Below, one piece after another: positions 55,955-64,000 of a stretch of DNA of 64,000 nt (within the stretch, counting starts at the first letter, position 1; the number at the start of each line of letters is the position of its first letter). Location of the stretch: assembly GCA_022823145.1 (NCBI GenBank), contig JAJDXS010000029.1, positions 62,001-126,000 on the forward strand, read 5' to 3'. The translations under genes and the position numbers were made by a program. Below the pieces are notes generated by a model. The model worked only from the letters and a program-made list of their open reading frames with translations. It had not been told where the DNA came from and did no database searches. The DNA comes from Gemmatimonadota bacterium (GTDB lineage Bacteria; Gemmatimonadota; Gemmatimonadetes; Longimicrobiales; Gaopeijiaceae).

Positions 55955-56785
55955 TCAGGGGATCCAGACCACATCGATGTCGCCCAGGGCCGCGGTGACC
56001 TCCAGCTCGATCCTGCGCCCGGCGGCTTCCCAGTTCCGCGAAAGGTAGGTCCTCCCGCGCCGCTCGAATCCGTCGGCGTCGATGGAGGCGAGAAAGCTCT
56101 CCCGATGGATGCGTACTCCGAGGTCGGCGGGAATCCGCACTTCGAGCGCGCCCACGCCCATCTCGACCGAAACCCGGGCGTCCTCGGTCCAATCGCCTTC
56201 AAGCCCCAGCGTGACGGAACCCACTCCCGCCTTGATGGTGACTCGGTCCGCTCTCAGGTTCCCCATCCCCCGGATGGCGAGGTCCGCGGCCCCGGCGTTG
56301 ATCGAGGCCGATTCCATTCGCTCGGGATTGGCCTCCCGGATCCGGACCTCGGATTTCGACGCACCCGTGTTGTAGTCGAAACTGCGCAAGGGTATCCCTG
56401 ACAGGTCCACGTCCGCCTCGGCCGCGCCGACGTCGAGACGGAGGTCCACGGGAACGCTGCCGGGCAGCCACAGGTCGAGCGAGGAATCGACCGACCGGCG
56501 CGACCCGAAGCGGCCCCGGTCAGCCACCCTGATCCCGATGTCCAGACGGCCGTTTCGATAGTCGTGTCTGGGGGTGGCGACGGCTTCATCGTGGTTGAAG
56601 ACGGCCCGGTAGAGAAGATCGGATTCGCCGCGTTCGATCGTCAGTTCGCCGGCCCCATAACCCACCTCGACCTCCAGGCGCTCCTCGTCCGTCACCTGCC
56701 GTGACCAGGTCGTGGTCTTCTGCTGAGCTGCATTGAGTTCGGCGGTCCCCGAAAGCAGCAGCATCGCTGCGAGCACGCGGATCAT
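55955..56785 (-). CDS. Toast-rack/DUF4097-type beta-repeat envelope protein
   Basis: This 276-residue protein has a signal peptide (1-20). Short beta-strand repeats fill the rest: LEVEVGYGAGELTIERG, LDLWLPGSVPVDLRLDVGAAEADVDL, SASINAGAADLAIRG and VTIKAGVGSVTLGL. The repeated GAxxxxV/L pattern is that of the LiaF-C/DUF2154 and DUF4097 'toast-rack' or adhesin-like families, which form beta-helical or stacked-strand surfaces in envelope-stress proteins. The protein would be periplasmic. Its ATG overlaps the stop of the membrane-protein gene by four bases (ATGA). No enzymatic motif is present. Confidence 0.78.
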   Translation of the reverse strand: MIRVLAAMLLLSGTAELNAAQQKTTTWSRQVTDEERLEVEVGYGAGELTIERGESDLLYRAVFNHDEAVATPRHDYRNGRLDIGIRVADRGRFGSRRSVDSSLDLWLPGSVPVDLRLDVGAAEADVDLSGIPLRSFDYNTGASKSEVRIREANPERMESASINAGAADLAIRGMGNLRADRVTIKAGVGSVTLGLEGDWTEDARVSVEMGVGALEVRIPADLGVRIHRESFLASIDADGFERRGRTYLSRNWEAAGRRIELEVTAALGDIDVVWIP

Positions 56786-58083
56786 TGTTCCTCTCCCGGC
56801 GTATCGTCGGTGTCGTCTGCGCTCGGCGTGTCGTCCAGATCGTCTACGGGCGACCATTCGGCCGCGGTCTCCAGTTCGTCGTCCAGGCTTCCGGGCCAAC
56901 TCGTCGCATACCTGCCGCCGCGCGTGATGACGACCGCGCCGAATCCGACGAACAGCGCCGCCACACCGGCGATGGTCCCCAGCACCTCGATCAACCCGCC
57001 GGCCCAGCCGATCAGGGGCAGCGCGCCCAGTGCGCTTCCGGCGGCGAAGGGCAGCATGAGCGCCCCCAGCCCGGTGAGCAGGACGTGTGCATCGCGGTTA
57101 CGGTCCACCCGATCCAGCCAGGACCAGTTCTGGTCCAGAACCCAGCGGCCGACATGATGGCTCACGCCGACGTATCCCGCGAACGCCGCCACGGCGACCG
57201 CCAGCGGAAAGAGGGGCAGCCATACAAGGAGCAGCGGTATCCCGATCAGCGAAACCGTCAGTACCACGGCCCCGATGACGAAGACCGGCAGCAGGAGAAA
57301 GCCACCCGCGAGGCCCACGGCGCCCGCCCGCCCCGGACGGTGCTGGATCTCCCGGGTAACGGAGTCCAGGCGCGGCCCGGCGAAGCGCATCAGGAGCAGC
57401 GCCAGGGCTCCGGCCACCAGGTAGGTGAAGACGGTGCCCAGCACATCTCCCGCGGCCCTCAGCGCTCGTGGCGCGGAGTACCCCGATGATCTGGTCCGTG
57501 CCGGCGACATCTCACGCTCGAACTCGCGGCGCAGTTCCTCCCGCACCTCTTCCCGGATCTCATCGCGAAACCGTGCAAAGTCGGGAGAAGGAGGGTCGGG
57601 AGGCGTGGCGGGCCGTACCTCCGGGGCCGCCGGAACCTCGTCCGGCCTCTGGCGCGGGGCGCGCCCCTGCGATTGCGCGGCGCTCGTGAAGGCGTCTTCA
57701 AACGCCGCATCGACCTGCCGTATCAGTTCGAGGTCGTCACCCTCGAGTCCGGCCCCCGGACTCCATCGTTCCAGCTCTCGCACCAGAGGCCCGTCCGACA
57801 GGGACAGCACCTCGGCCAGCAGGCTGCGCCAGGCGCGGTCCGAGGCGCCGCCCGGTTCGTAGTTGCCGAGTGCTTCGCCGTCGAGCAGCGCGACTCCGTC
57901 CGCGAAGCGCAGCGTGAACCGCTCGCCGTCCGAGAACTCCAGGCGCAGCGAAGCCTCGCTGTTCGAGACCTCCACCTGGCTCGACACGACGTCGCGCTGC
58001 TGCGCGGTGGCGCCGGGCGCGGCCCAGGCCATGGTCGGGACGAGGGCCGTCAATAGTGAAATGAAGTGGCTAGACCGATACAT
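56782..58083 (-). CDS. Multi-span membrane protein, hypothetical
   Basis: This 433-residue protein has a signal peptide (about 1-27). A periplasmic N-terminal region to about 140 includes short strands such as SLRLEFSDGERFTLRFADGV. A proline-rich linker and a charged helix at about 170-195 (FRDEIREEVREELRREFERE) follow. Five or six hydrophobic segments run from about 212 to 400, and an acidic tail ends EEQ. No family is recognised. The start overlaps the end of the anti-sigma gene by 14 bases, and its stop overlaps the beta-repeat protein. It looks like the membrane component of a sigma-factor regulon, perhaps a sensor or barrier protein, but this is inferred from context. Confidence 0.68.
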   Translation of the reverse strand: MYRSSHFISLLTALVPTMAWAAPGATAQQRDVVSSQVEVSNSEASLRLEFSDGERFTLRFADGVALLDGEALGNYEPGGASDRAWRSLLAEVLSLSDGPLVRELERWSPGAGLEGDDLELIRQVDAAFEDAFTSAAQSQGRAPRQRPDEVPAAPEVRPATPPDPPSPDFARFRDEIREEVREELRREFEREMSPARTRSSGYSAPRALRAAGDVLGTVFTYLVAGALALLLMRFAGPRLDSVTREIQHRPGRAGAVGLAGGFLLLPVFVIGAVVLTVSLIGIPLLLVWLPLFPLAVAVAAFAGYVGVSHHVGRWVLDQNWSWLDRVDRNRDAHVLLTGLGALMLPFAAGSALGALPLIGWAGGLIEVLGTIAGVAALFVGFGAVVITRGGRYATSWPGSLDDELETAAEWSPVDDLDDTPSADDTDDTPGEEQ

Positions 58084-58993
58084 GGCGACGTTCCGATGCC
58101 GTGGTGTAAACTGCCGTGGTGCGGAAGATGTTCCTGTAGAGAATCCAGGCTGAGACCAGCGTCAGCCCGCCAACGAGCAGCAGGCTGGCCAGAATCGCCG
58201 GCGTGGAGGCCATTCCGGCGAAGCCGCCCGGCGCTGCCGGGATGCCCAGTCCGGCGTCGAACAGGCTCTGGGATACCCCCAGGAATGCCTCCCGACCCTT
58301 GTCCCAGAGAAAGCTCCCCAGATTGGAGAGGGTGACCAGAGGATTGTTGGCGAAGAGCAGGTAGGCCATGCCGGCCACCGCCGCCGTGGGTCCGAAGGCG
58401 ATGCCCGAGGCGGCCGCCAGCCGCTCCTGGCGTCGTGGCCAGAGGCCTCGGATCCACACCGCGGCGCGGGCTCGGGAAGGCCGGGCTTCGGGCAGCGTCA
58501 CCCTCGCCATCACCCGGTCGGCGAACCCGTGGGCGGGCGCGAATTCGGGCAGCCGCGACAGCTCGTGTCCCAGGCGGCGCCATCCGGCGATCACGCGGGC
58601 GGCTTTCGCGTCGCGCGCGGCAAGAGACGAGAGCGCGGCGACCTGCCGCGCGGTGAGGCGCCCATCGAGGATCGCGTCGAAGGGACCAACGGGCGGCTGT
58701 CCATGCAGGCTCCCCGTGAACCAGCCCCACAGGCGGTGCAGCGGAGTGGGACGGGCCTGCAACGCCGCGATCACGCTCACCTCCAGATCGGGCGGAGGCG
58801 CAGGGGACACCAGGTCCTTCATGGATGCGAAGATGGAACGGAAGGCGCGAAGTTCGGCCCGCAGCGCGGGATCCGCCGCGGCCTCGACCTCCAGGGCGGA
58901 CCGGTCCACCGGAGACAACTCGCCGTCGAGGTACGCGAACAGCCGCGTGGCCCTCGGGTCGAGCGTGTCTGTTTCTGGTCGGTTCCGCTTCAC
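58070..58993 (-). CDS. Anti-sigma factor with duplicated domain, zinc-free
   Basis: This 307-residue protein has an N-terminal anti-sigma-type module (about 16-78, LFAYLDGELSPVDRSALE). It is followed by a second, similar module (about 104-165, DAILDGRLTARQVAALSS), both ending in a helix with FRS/WRR and a V/A-rich strand. The usual HxxxCxxC zinc site is absent; there is no cysteine in the protein. Two membrane helices follow (about 185-215 and 265-292). AAGGAGGAG is nine bases before the GTG at 58993, which fixes the start. The gene follows the ECF sigma gene by 82 bases. Restraint of that sigma factor at the membrane is the expected role. Confidence 0.78.
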   Translation of the reverse strand: MKRNRPETDTLDPRATRLFAYLDGELSPVDRSALEVEAAADPALRAELRAFRSIFASMKDLVSPAPPPDLEVSVIAALQARPTPLHRLWGWFTGSLHGQPPVGPFDAILDGRLTARQVAALSSLAARDAKAARVIAGWRRLGHELSRLPEFAPAHGFADRVMARVTLPEARPSRARAAVWIRGLWPRRQERLAAASGIAFGPTAAVAGMAYLLFANNPLVTLSNLGSFLWDKGREAFLGVSQSLFDAGLGIPAAPGGFAGMASTPAILASLLLVGGLTLVSAWILYRNIFRTTAVYTTASERRHVSV

Positions 58994-59075
58994 GATTCCG
59001 GCTCCTCCTTGCGTATCGGTCCCAGTACGCCCCCCGTGCCGCGGTGGTTTCAGCCGATCGGGCGGATTTGCGTCT

Positions 59076-59663
59076 TCAGGTAATGGGCGCGAGCGCAGCC
59101 TTGAGTTCCAGCCGTGCACGGTGGATATAGGTCTTCACCGTGCCCAGGGGCAATTCCAGAATATCGGCGATCTCCTGATAGGAGTACCCCTCGACGTGGC
59201 GGAGCAGGGTCACGGCCCGGTATTCCGGCCTGAGCCTCGCGATGGCCGCCTCGATCTGACCTCCCAGTTCGATGTTCTCTACGTAGGCGTCAGGGCGCTC
59301 GTGGGTCGATTCGAGGACCAGGCGCGTTCTGGCCTGCTCATCGGGAGTGACCGCGTCGGGAGAGCCGTGGATGGAGATCGTGTCGATGCGCTTCTTGCGG
59401 AGGTGATCGATGGTGAGGTTGTGGGCGATCTTGAAGATCCAGCTGGAGAACTTGTATCCGGGGTTGTAGCTGGCGATCGCGTTGAAGGTGCGGATGAAGG
59501 TCTCCTGCGAGAGGTCCTCGGCGATGCCGCGGTCGCGCACCATTCGGTAGATCAGGCTGAAGACCGGTCTCTCGTACCGCCGAAGCAGCTCTCGAAAGGC
59601 TTTTTCGCTGCCCTGGGCGGCCTGCGCGGCGAGCGCTCTGTCGTCGGGAACCGGGCTTTGCAA
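59076..59663 (-). CDS. ECF RNA polymerase sigma factor
   Basis: This 195-residue protein has region 2 (ELLRRYERPVFSLIYRMV, DLSQETFIRTFNAI, YKFSSWIFKIAHNLTIDHLR) and region 4 (LRPEYRAVTLLRHVEGYSY, EIADILELPLGTVKTYIHRARLEL), as in sigma-70-family ECF factors. It would direct RNA polymerase to envelope or stress promoters. The start is TTG 59663, the only candidate near the family start; no clear ribosome-binding site precedes it. The following gene encodes the presumed anti-sigma factor. I could not find an ECF-type GGAAC/CGTC promoter upstream, so autoregulation is not shown. Confidence 0.9.
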   Translation of the reverse strand: MQSPVPDDRALAAQAAQGSEKAFRELLRRYERPVFSLIYRMVRDRGIAEDLSQETFIRTFNAIASYNPGYKFSSWIFKIAHNLTIDHLRKKRIDTISIHGSPDAVTPDEQARTRLVLESTHERPDAYVENIELGGQIEAAIARLRPEYRAVTLLRHVEGYSYQEIADILELPLGTVKTYIHRARLELKAALAPIT

Positions 59664-59812
59664 GGTCGTCGGCGTTCCTCTTCATGCCTGGTTGTGGGCC
59701 GGGGCCGCGGATTCGTCCGGCGCCGCGTCGGCCCGTTTCCGGGGCCACTGAACAACCTACTACGCGCAAGGCCCCGGTTCCCATTACACTCCGCTATGCG
59801 CAAAGGTGACAG

Positions 59813-60553
59813 GTGACCGCTTCCCGCGATGCGGATCCGGCGGGCGGGCGCGCGCGTGCCGCCCAGGTGCGCACGATCTTCAGCGAGATCGCGCCGCGCT
59901 ACGACCTGCTGAACCACGTTCTGAGCTTCAATATCGACAGAAGGTGGCGCCGCCGGGCGATCCGGGAACTGGGCTGGGAGCGGGCCCCGCACGGGACCTA
60001 CCTCGACGTGTGCTCGGGGACCTTCGACCTGGCGCTGGAGCTTGCGGGGCGAGAGGGCTTTCGGGGGTGCGTGATCGGCTCCGACTTCGCCTTTCCCATG
60101 CTGGCGCAGGGACTCCCCAAGATCGAAGACGGGGCCGTGGCCCCGGTGTGCGGGGACGCCCAGCTGCTGCCCTTCGCGGACGACTCGGTCACCGGGGCCA
60201 CCGTGGGCTTCGGCGTGCGCAACCTGTCGGAGCCGAGCGCGGGCTTTCGCGAGGTGCTGCGTGTCCTGCGGCCGGGGGGACGCTTCGTGATTCTCGAATT
60301 CACGGTGCCGCCGGGAAGGCTGATGCGCCGGGCGTATCTGCTCTACTTCAACCACATACTGCCGCGGGTCGGAAGGTGGGTGTCGGGGCATCCGTGGGCG
60401 TACACCTACCTGCCCAGGTCGGTGGAGGGATTCCCCGGACCGGACCGGCTGGCCGGACTGCTGCGCGAAACGGGATTCGAGCCGGTGCGCTGGTTCCTCG
60501 TCAGCGGGGGGATCGCGGCCGTTCACGTGGCGACGAAGCCTCCGCGGGGATGA
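59813..60553 (+). CDS. ubiE: Demethylmenaquinone methyltransferase (UbiE/MenG)
   Basis: This 246-residue protein has the UbiE pattern: IFSEIAPRYDLLNHVLSFNIDRRWRRRA at about 22-49, the SAM motif YLDVCSGTFDLAL, and VGFGVRNLSEPSAGFREVLRVLRPGG. LEFTVPPG follows. It methylates demethylmenaquinone (and, in organisms that make it, the ubiquinone precursor) using SAM. With only this gene visible, menaquinone synthesis is the safer assignment. The GTG start at 59813 follows AGGTGACAGG. Its last 53 bases overlap the convergent M16-type peptidase gene, so transcription of the two must interfere or be terminated within the genes. Confidence 0.93.
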   Translation: MTASRDADPAGGRARAAQVRTIFSEIAPRYDLLNHVLSFNIDRRWRRRAIRELGWERAPHGTYLDVCSGTFDLALELAGREGFRGCVIGSDFAFPMLAQGLPKIEDGAVAPVCGDAQLLPFADDSVTGATVGFGVRNLSEPSAGFREVLRVLRPGGRFVILEFTVPPGRLMRRAYLLYFNHILPRVGRWVSGHPWAYTYLPRSVEGFPGPDRLAGLLRETGFEPVRWFLVSGGIAAVHVATKPPRG

Positions 60554-62027
60554 CGCCCCCTCCGTCAACGGGCTCGTCCGACAGAACCGTGACCGGTCCG
60601 AGCTCCGACGCCGAGCCGTCGAAGCGGGTGGTGTCGCCGACCAGCAGAACGGTCATTCGCGCCGGATCCACCTCGCGCCGGAAGACGCGCTGAACCCGGG
60701 CGGGCGTGACGTCCTGAATCCCGTCCACGTATCGCTCCAGCCAGTCCGGAGGCAGGTCGAGCCTGCGGTAGGCCATGCCCCGCGCAATGATCTGAAACGG
60801 CGTGCGGAAGTTGAAGACGAAGCCGTTGACCACCTCGTCCACCGCGTGCGTGACCTCTGCCTGGGCGGGTGGGGAGGCGCGCATGGAATCGATCGCGGCA
60901 AGGAGGAGCCGGGCGGCGGCCAGCGTTGTTTCGGGCCGGGTGCGCGTCAGGGCGCCGGCCAGGCCGTCGTCGCGGCGCGACGTGGTCCAGATGGAGGACG
61001 CGCTGTAGGCAAGGCCCTCCCGCGTCCGCAGTTCCGAGGCCAGACGGCTTGAAAGGCCGGAGGCCCCGAGGATCGCGTTCCCGATCCGCGAGGCGAAATA
61101 GCCGTCGTTGTCGCCCTGCCTGATCGAGGTGGCGTGGGCCATCACCACCACGCTCTGTTCGATCTCCCTGTGGATCACGAAGACGCCCGGATCCGGCCGG
61201 ATCGCCGGCCCCGGATCTTCCTGAAGGTTGCCCGAGCACGCCGGCCATTCCGCCAGCATCTCGTTCAGCAGCGCGCGGATCCGCCGCCAGGAGATGTCTC
61301 CCGCGACCCCGAGCACCATGTTCTCCGGGCACACCACCGCCGCGTGGACGTAGCGGAGGCGCTCGTCGGCCAGATCGGCCGGTTCCAGGTCGGTCGCGCC
61401 CATCTCCCACCCGACCGGGTGCTCGCCGTACATGATGCGGTTGAAGCGCCCGAACGCGAGTGACGCCGGGTCGTCACGCCGGCGCCTGACGCGCTCGAGT
61501 TCCGACCCGCGCCACAGTTCGACCTGTGTGGAGTCGAAGCGCGGGGAGCGAAGCATGTCGGCCCAGAGCCGCACCGCCTCGTCGACCTGCACCGACAGCG
61601 TGTTGACCCACGACGACGCGCTTCCGCCCCCCTGCCCGAAGCTCATCGCCAGCGCCATCAGCTCGATGCGGGCGTCGACCGAGTCCGGCGGCAGGGCGAG
61701 GGTGCCCCCGGTACGCAACAGCCCCGGCATCGCGGAGGCGGCGGCGAAGAAGTCACGGGGGAAGTGGCGCACGCCTCCCTCGAAGGTGGCGTAGACGGTG
61801 ACCAGCGGCAGTTCGTGGTCCTCCAGGAAGTACACGGGCACGCCGCGCACGCTCTCCTCCCTGGGCTCGATCCGCCTGAAACGCAGGTCGGGGAATCTCA
61901 TTTCGGCGATCCGCTCCCGCACCGAATCCTGGGTGTGCGCGCGCGAGGGAGTGCCGGCGGGGACGAGCGCCGGCAGCAGCATTGTGAAGATCGCCGGGAG
62001 CAGCGAGGGTCGGTACGTGCGCGTCAT
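60501..62027 (-). CDS. M16-family peptidase, inactive-type subunit
   Basis: This 508-residue protein has a signal peptide (1-30) and the two-domain M16 fold; GVPVYFLEDHELPLVTVYATFEGG opens the core. The segment that should carry HxxEH reads ASAMPGLLRTGGT, so the metal site is lost. ISWRRIRALLNEMLAEWP and RIGNAILGASGLSSRLASELR are typical C-terminal-half features. Partners of active M16 proteases often lack zinc ligands and shape the cavity. Its ATG overlaps the stop of the active M16 gene (ATGA). The final 18 codons overlap ubiE on the opposite strand. Confidence 0.87.
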   Translation of the reverse strand: MTRTYRPSLLPAIFTMLLPALVPAGTPSRAHTQDSVRERIAEMRFPDLRFRRIEPREESVRGVPVYFLEDHELPLVTVYATFEGGVRHFPRDFFAAASAMPGLLRTGGTLALPPDSVDARIELMALAMSFGQGGGSASSWVNTLSVQVDEAVRLWADMLRSPRFDSTQVELWRGSELERVRRRRDDPASLAFGRFNRIMYGEHPVGWEMGATDLEPADLADERLRYVHAAVVCPENMVLGVAGDISWRRIRALLNEMLAEWPACSGNLQEDPGPAIRPDPGVFVIHREIEQSVVVMAHATSIRQGDNDGYFASRIGNAILGASGLSSRLASELRTREGLAYSASSIWTTSRRDDGLAGALTRTRPETTLAAARLLLAAIDSMRASPPAQAEVTHAVDEVVNGFVFNFRTPFQIIARGMAYRRLDLPPDWLERYVDGIQDVTPARVQRVFRREVDPARMTVLLVGDTTRFDGSASELGPVTVLSDEPVDGGGVIPAEASSPRERPRSPR

Positions 62028-63583
62028 GGCGGATCCCCGCGCACCATCGTCGCCACCGTTCGCGAACGGTCGACGAGGTATTTCACAGCGACGCGCCGCA
62101 CGTCCTCCGGGGTCACCTCGCCGACCCGCCGGGACAGGCGGAAGGTCTCGCGCCAGTCGCCCAGCGCGGCCTCCGATTCGGAGAGCTGCATGGCCAGCTC
62201 CAGGTTGGACGACAGCCGCCGGAACTCCCCGGCCCGCAACTGGTTCCTGATCCGTACCAGGGCGCTGGAGTCGGGTGCCGTCTCCTGGATCCTGCGGACC
62301 TCGTCGTACACGGCCGCCTCGATGGCCTCGGTCGTGTGCGGTGCCTTGGGTACGGCCGCCACGGTGAACAGCCTCGGATACCGGAAACCCGGCCCCAGGT
62401 AGGTGGCGACCTGGAGGGCGGACTGGTCTTCGGCGACGAGGCGCCGGTAGAGCGGCGTGGTCCGTCCGCCGCTGAGCACCGACGCGAGCATGGTGAGCGC
62501 CGGCGCGTCCTCGTGGAACCCCGAGACGGTCCGCCACCCGATCATGAGGCGGGGCTCGGCGTCGTACTCCACGATGATCCGGCGTTCGCCGGCCTGGTCC
62601 GGTTCGCGCGCCAGCACCGGAGGCGCGGCACGCCCCGCGGCGACGGGCCCGAAGTACTCCTCCGCCCACCGGGCCACCTCGTCCGCGTCCACGTCGCCGA
62701 CGATTCCCGCGACCGCGTTGCGCGCCCCGTAGTAGTCGCGGAAGTACTGCACCGCCTGGCGCCGGGTCAGGGCGTCGAGGTCCGAGGCGTGGCCGATCAC
62801 GGGAACCCCGTACGGGTGCACCTGGAACGCGGTGGCCAGGAAGGCCGTCTCGAGGAGCCCCCCGGGGCTGGTCTCGAGCCGCATGCGGCGCTCCTCCCTG
62901 ACCACGTCCAGCTCCGTGAAGAACTCGCGAAAGACCGGATTCTTCATGCGGTCGGACTCCAGCGCGAACCAGAGTTCAATCCGGTTGGCCGGAAGCTCGA
63001 CGAAGTACCGTGTCGCCTCGTGCGAAGTGGTGGCGTTGAGCCCGCGCGCCCCCTCCGCGGACAGGATGCGGTCGAACTCGTTCGGGATGACGTGGGCCCT
63101 CGCCCGGTCTTCCAGCAACGAGATCCTCGAGCGCAGCCGGTTTGTCAGAGCCGTGTCGGGCTCGGGTCGCCCCATCGCGGCGACCAGCGAGTCGCGGGCC
63201 ACGTCCATCGCCTCCAGCAGCGGTCTCTCCAGCGCCCGGTCCGAAGTCCCGATCTCGTCCGAACCCTTGAAGAGCATGTGCTCCACCACATGCGCGATCC
63301 CGGTGTTGCCCAGGCGCTCGTTGACCGAGCCGACGGGGTAGTGCACCACCAGCGCGACGGTGGGCGACTGGCGGCGTTCCAGCACCAGAAACGTCATCCC
63401 GTTGTCGAGCGTGTGGCGGACGACCGGCAGTTCGGTGCCGGGGGCCGGCGCGACCGGCTGCTGGGCGGAGGCGGCGGAGCTTGCTGGGGGTGTGAGGATG
63501 GCGCCGGCCGCGAGGACGGCCAGTGCGGCGCGGGCGGGGTGGAGGCGCCGCTGCGGAGCCTGCGGGAAGGGTCTGGCCGTCAC
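62024..63583 (-). CDS. M16-family zinc peptidase, active subunit
   Basis: This 519-residue protein has a signal peptide (about 1-41, ending ASAQ) and TLDNGMTFLVLERRQSP. The inverted zinc motif HVVEH at 98-102 is complete. A third ligand should be the glutamate in LALESDRM-type FALESDRM, after an unusually long insertion (about 70 residues). It would degrade small peptides in the periplasm, probably as a heterodimer with the HxxEH-less partner downstream. The start is GTG 63583, overlapping the mutM stop (GTGA). Confidence 0.9.
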   Translation of the reverse strand: MTARPFPQAPQRRLHPARAALAVLAAGAILTPPASSAASAQQPVAPAPGTELPVVRHTLDNGMTFLVLERRQSPTVALVVHYPVGSVNERLGNTGIAHVVEHMLFKGSDEIGTSDRALERPLLEAMDVARDSLVAAMGRPEPDTALTNRLRSRISLLEDRARAHVIPNEFDRILSAEGARGLNATTSHEATRYFVELPANRIELWFALESDRMKNPVFREFFTELDVVREERRMRLETSPGGLLETAFLATAFQVHPYGVPVIGHASDLDALTRRQAVQYFRDYYGARNAVAGIVGDVDADEVARWAEEYFGPVAAGRAAPPVLAREPDQAGERRIIVEYDAEPRLMIGWRTVSGFHEDAPALTMLASVLSGGRTTPLYRRLVAEDQSALQVATYLGPGFRYPRLFTVAAVPKAPHTTEAIEAAVYDEVRRIQETAPDSSALVRIRNQLRAGEFRRLSSNLELAMQLSESEAALGDWRETFRLSRRVGEVTPEDVRRVAVKYLVDRSRTVATMVRGDPP

Positions 63584-64000
63584 GTTACGGCTCCCTGCTC
63601 GCGCGGTGCCGGCTGGCAGCGTGAGCAGACGAACGCGGAGCGGCCACCGAAGACGATGCGCCCGATGGGGGCGCGGCAGCGGAAGCACGGCAGCCCTTCG
63701 CGGCCGTAGGCGTGGAGGGCGCGGCGGAACCGCCCCTCGTTGCCGTCCGGGGCGCGGTAGTTGCGCAGCGTGGTGCCTCCCGCCTCGACCGCCCGGCGCA
63801 GAACCCGCCTGAGCGAGCGGTGCAGTCGGGCCCCCGCGCGGTCGCCGACCGCGTTGGCGGGCGTGCGCGGGTGGATGCGCGCGAACCACAGCGCCTCGAC
63901 GGCGTAGATGTTGCCCACGCCGGCGATCCTGCGCTGGTCGAGCAGCAGCGAACGCACCGGGGACCTGGAGCGCGCGAGGATCCCCCGCAGCCGCGCCCCG
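63580..64000 (-). CDS. mutM: Formamidopyrimidine-DNA glycosylase, C-terminal part
   Basis: The gene runs off the right edge; about 139 C-terminal residues are present. SLLLDQRRIAGVGNIYAVEALW is the conserved helix-two-turn-helix region of Fpg/Nei proteins (RSPVRS precedes it), and the C-terminal zinc finger is complete: LPCFRCRAPIGRI then AFVCSRCQ. Fpg excises 8-oxoguanine and formamidopyrimidines. The N-terminal catalytic proline and the central domain are outside the window, so activity cannot be judged. The stop overlaps the M16 gene start (GTGA), so the three minus-strand genes at this end form a coupled set. Confidence 0.93.
   Translation of the reverse strand, partial: GARLRGILARSRSPVRSLLLDQRRIAGVGNIYAVEALWFARIHPRTPANAVGDRAGARLHRSLRRVLRRAVEAGGTTLRNYRAPDGNEGRFRRALHAYGREGLPCFRCRAPIGRIVFGGRSAFVCSRCQPAPREQGAVT

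Noticed and set aside
59664-59812. ECF-type autoregulatory promoter before the sigma-factor gene
   Set aside because: GGAAC-like strings are present (for example near 59780 on the minus strand), but no CGTC-type -10 sits at the right distance.

Overview
The window is a GC-rich chromosomal segment of an uncultured-type diderm bacterium. Outer-membrane chaperones (SurA type), a TonB-dependent receptor, a beta-barrel protein and several lipoproteins show two membranes. The many S9 and M16 exopeptidases, GTG/TTG starts and tightly overlapping genes are reminiscent of Gemmatimonadota, but that phylum assignment is an inference from gene style only. I see no rRNA, tRNA, CRISPR array, insertion sequence or prophage gene. 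This is mainly core genome with a few unusual local inventions.

Layout. 1-161: the end of citrate synthase. 182-4975: two secreted S9 peptidases facing apart around a small lipoprotein. 4972-8619: a 45-residue ORF, thymidine phosphorylase, and a PQQ-type sugar dehydrogenase fused to DUF1028. 8671-11078 (minus): a class A penicillin-binding protein translationally coupled to a DUF3343 protein. 11221-19669 (plus): aroB, an acyl-CoA ligase, a NYN/LOTUS RNase-like protein, 3-methyladenine glycosylase, a NhaC antiporter and etfBA. 19727-22192 (minus): a beta-barrel protein, moeA and an M23 endopeptidase. 22372-29162: a zinc-ribbon membrane protein, a small hypothetical, a Fur/PerR regulator with a tandem operator, acetyl-CoA synthetase, a hexapeptide acyltransferase, a DUF2281-like protein and guaB. 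29164-29337 is a long imperfect palindrome, followed by a MltD-like transglycosylase.

30557-42400 (minus) is one compact eight-gene run: DUF58, BatA-like, mfd, two parvulin isomerases (the second SurA-like), pdxA, holB and moaC, with every junction overlapping or under 20 nt. Upstream of it lies a TonB receptor. 45909-52409 (plus) runs lepA, ROK kinase, PfkB kinase, a STAS-plus-ATPase protein, a STAS-like partner and a Cys/Met-metabolism PLP enzyme. pruA converges on it, and a Mrp-family ATPase follows with a structured leader.

55597-59663 (minus) looks like an envelope-response operon: ECF sigma factor, a cysteine-free anti-sigma factor with a duplicated domain, a multi-span membrane protein, a toast-rack/adhesin-type beta-repeat protein and a small membrane protein. 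The window closes with a menaquinone methyltransferase and a coupled M16 peptidase pair behind a partial mutM.

The most novel-looking items are the STAS/ATPase pair embedded behind two sugar kinases, the sigma/duplicated-anti-sigma envelope operon, the sugar dehydrogenase-DUF1028 fusion, the NYN-2xLOTUS-HhH protein and the 174-bp palindromic element.
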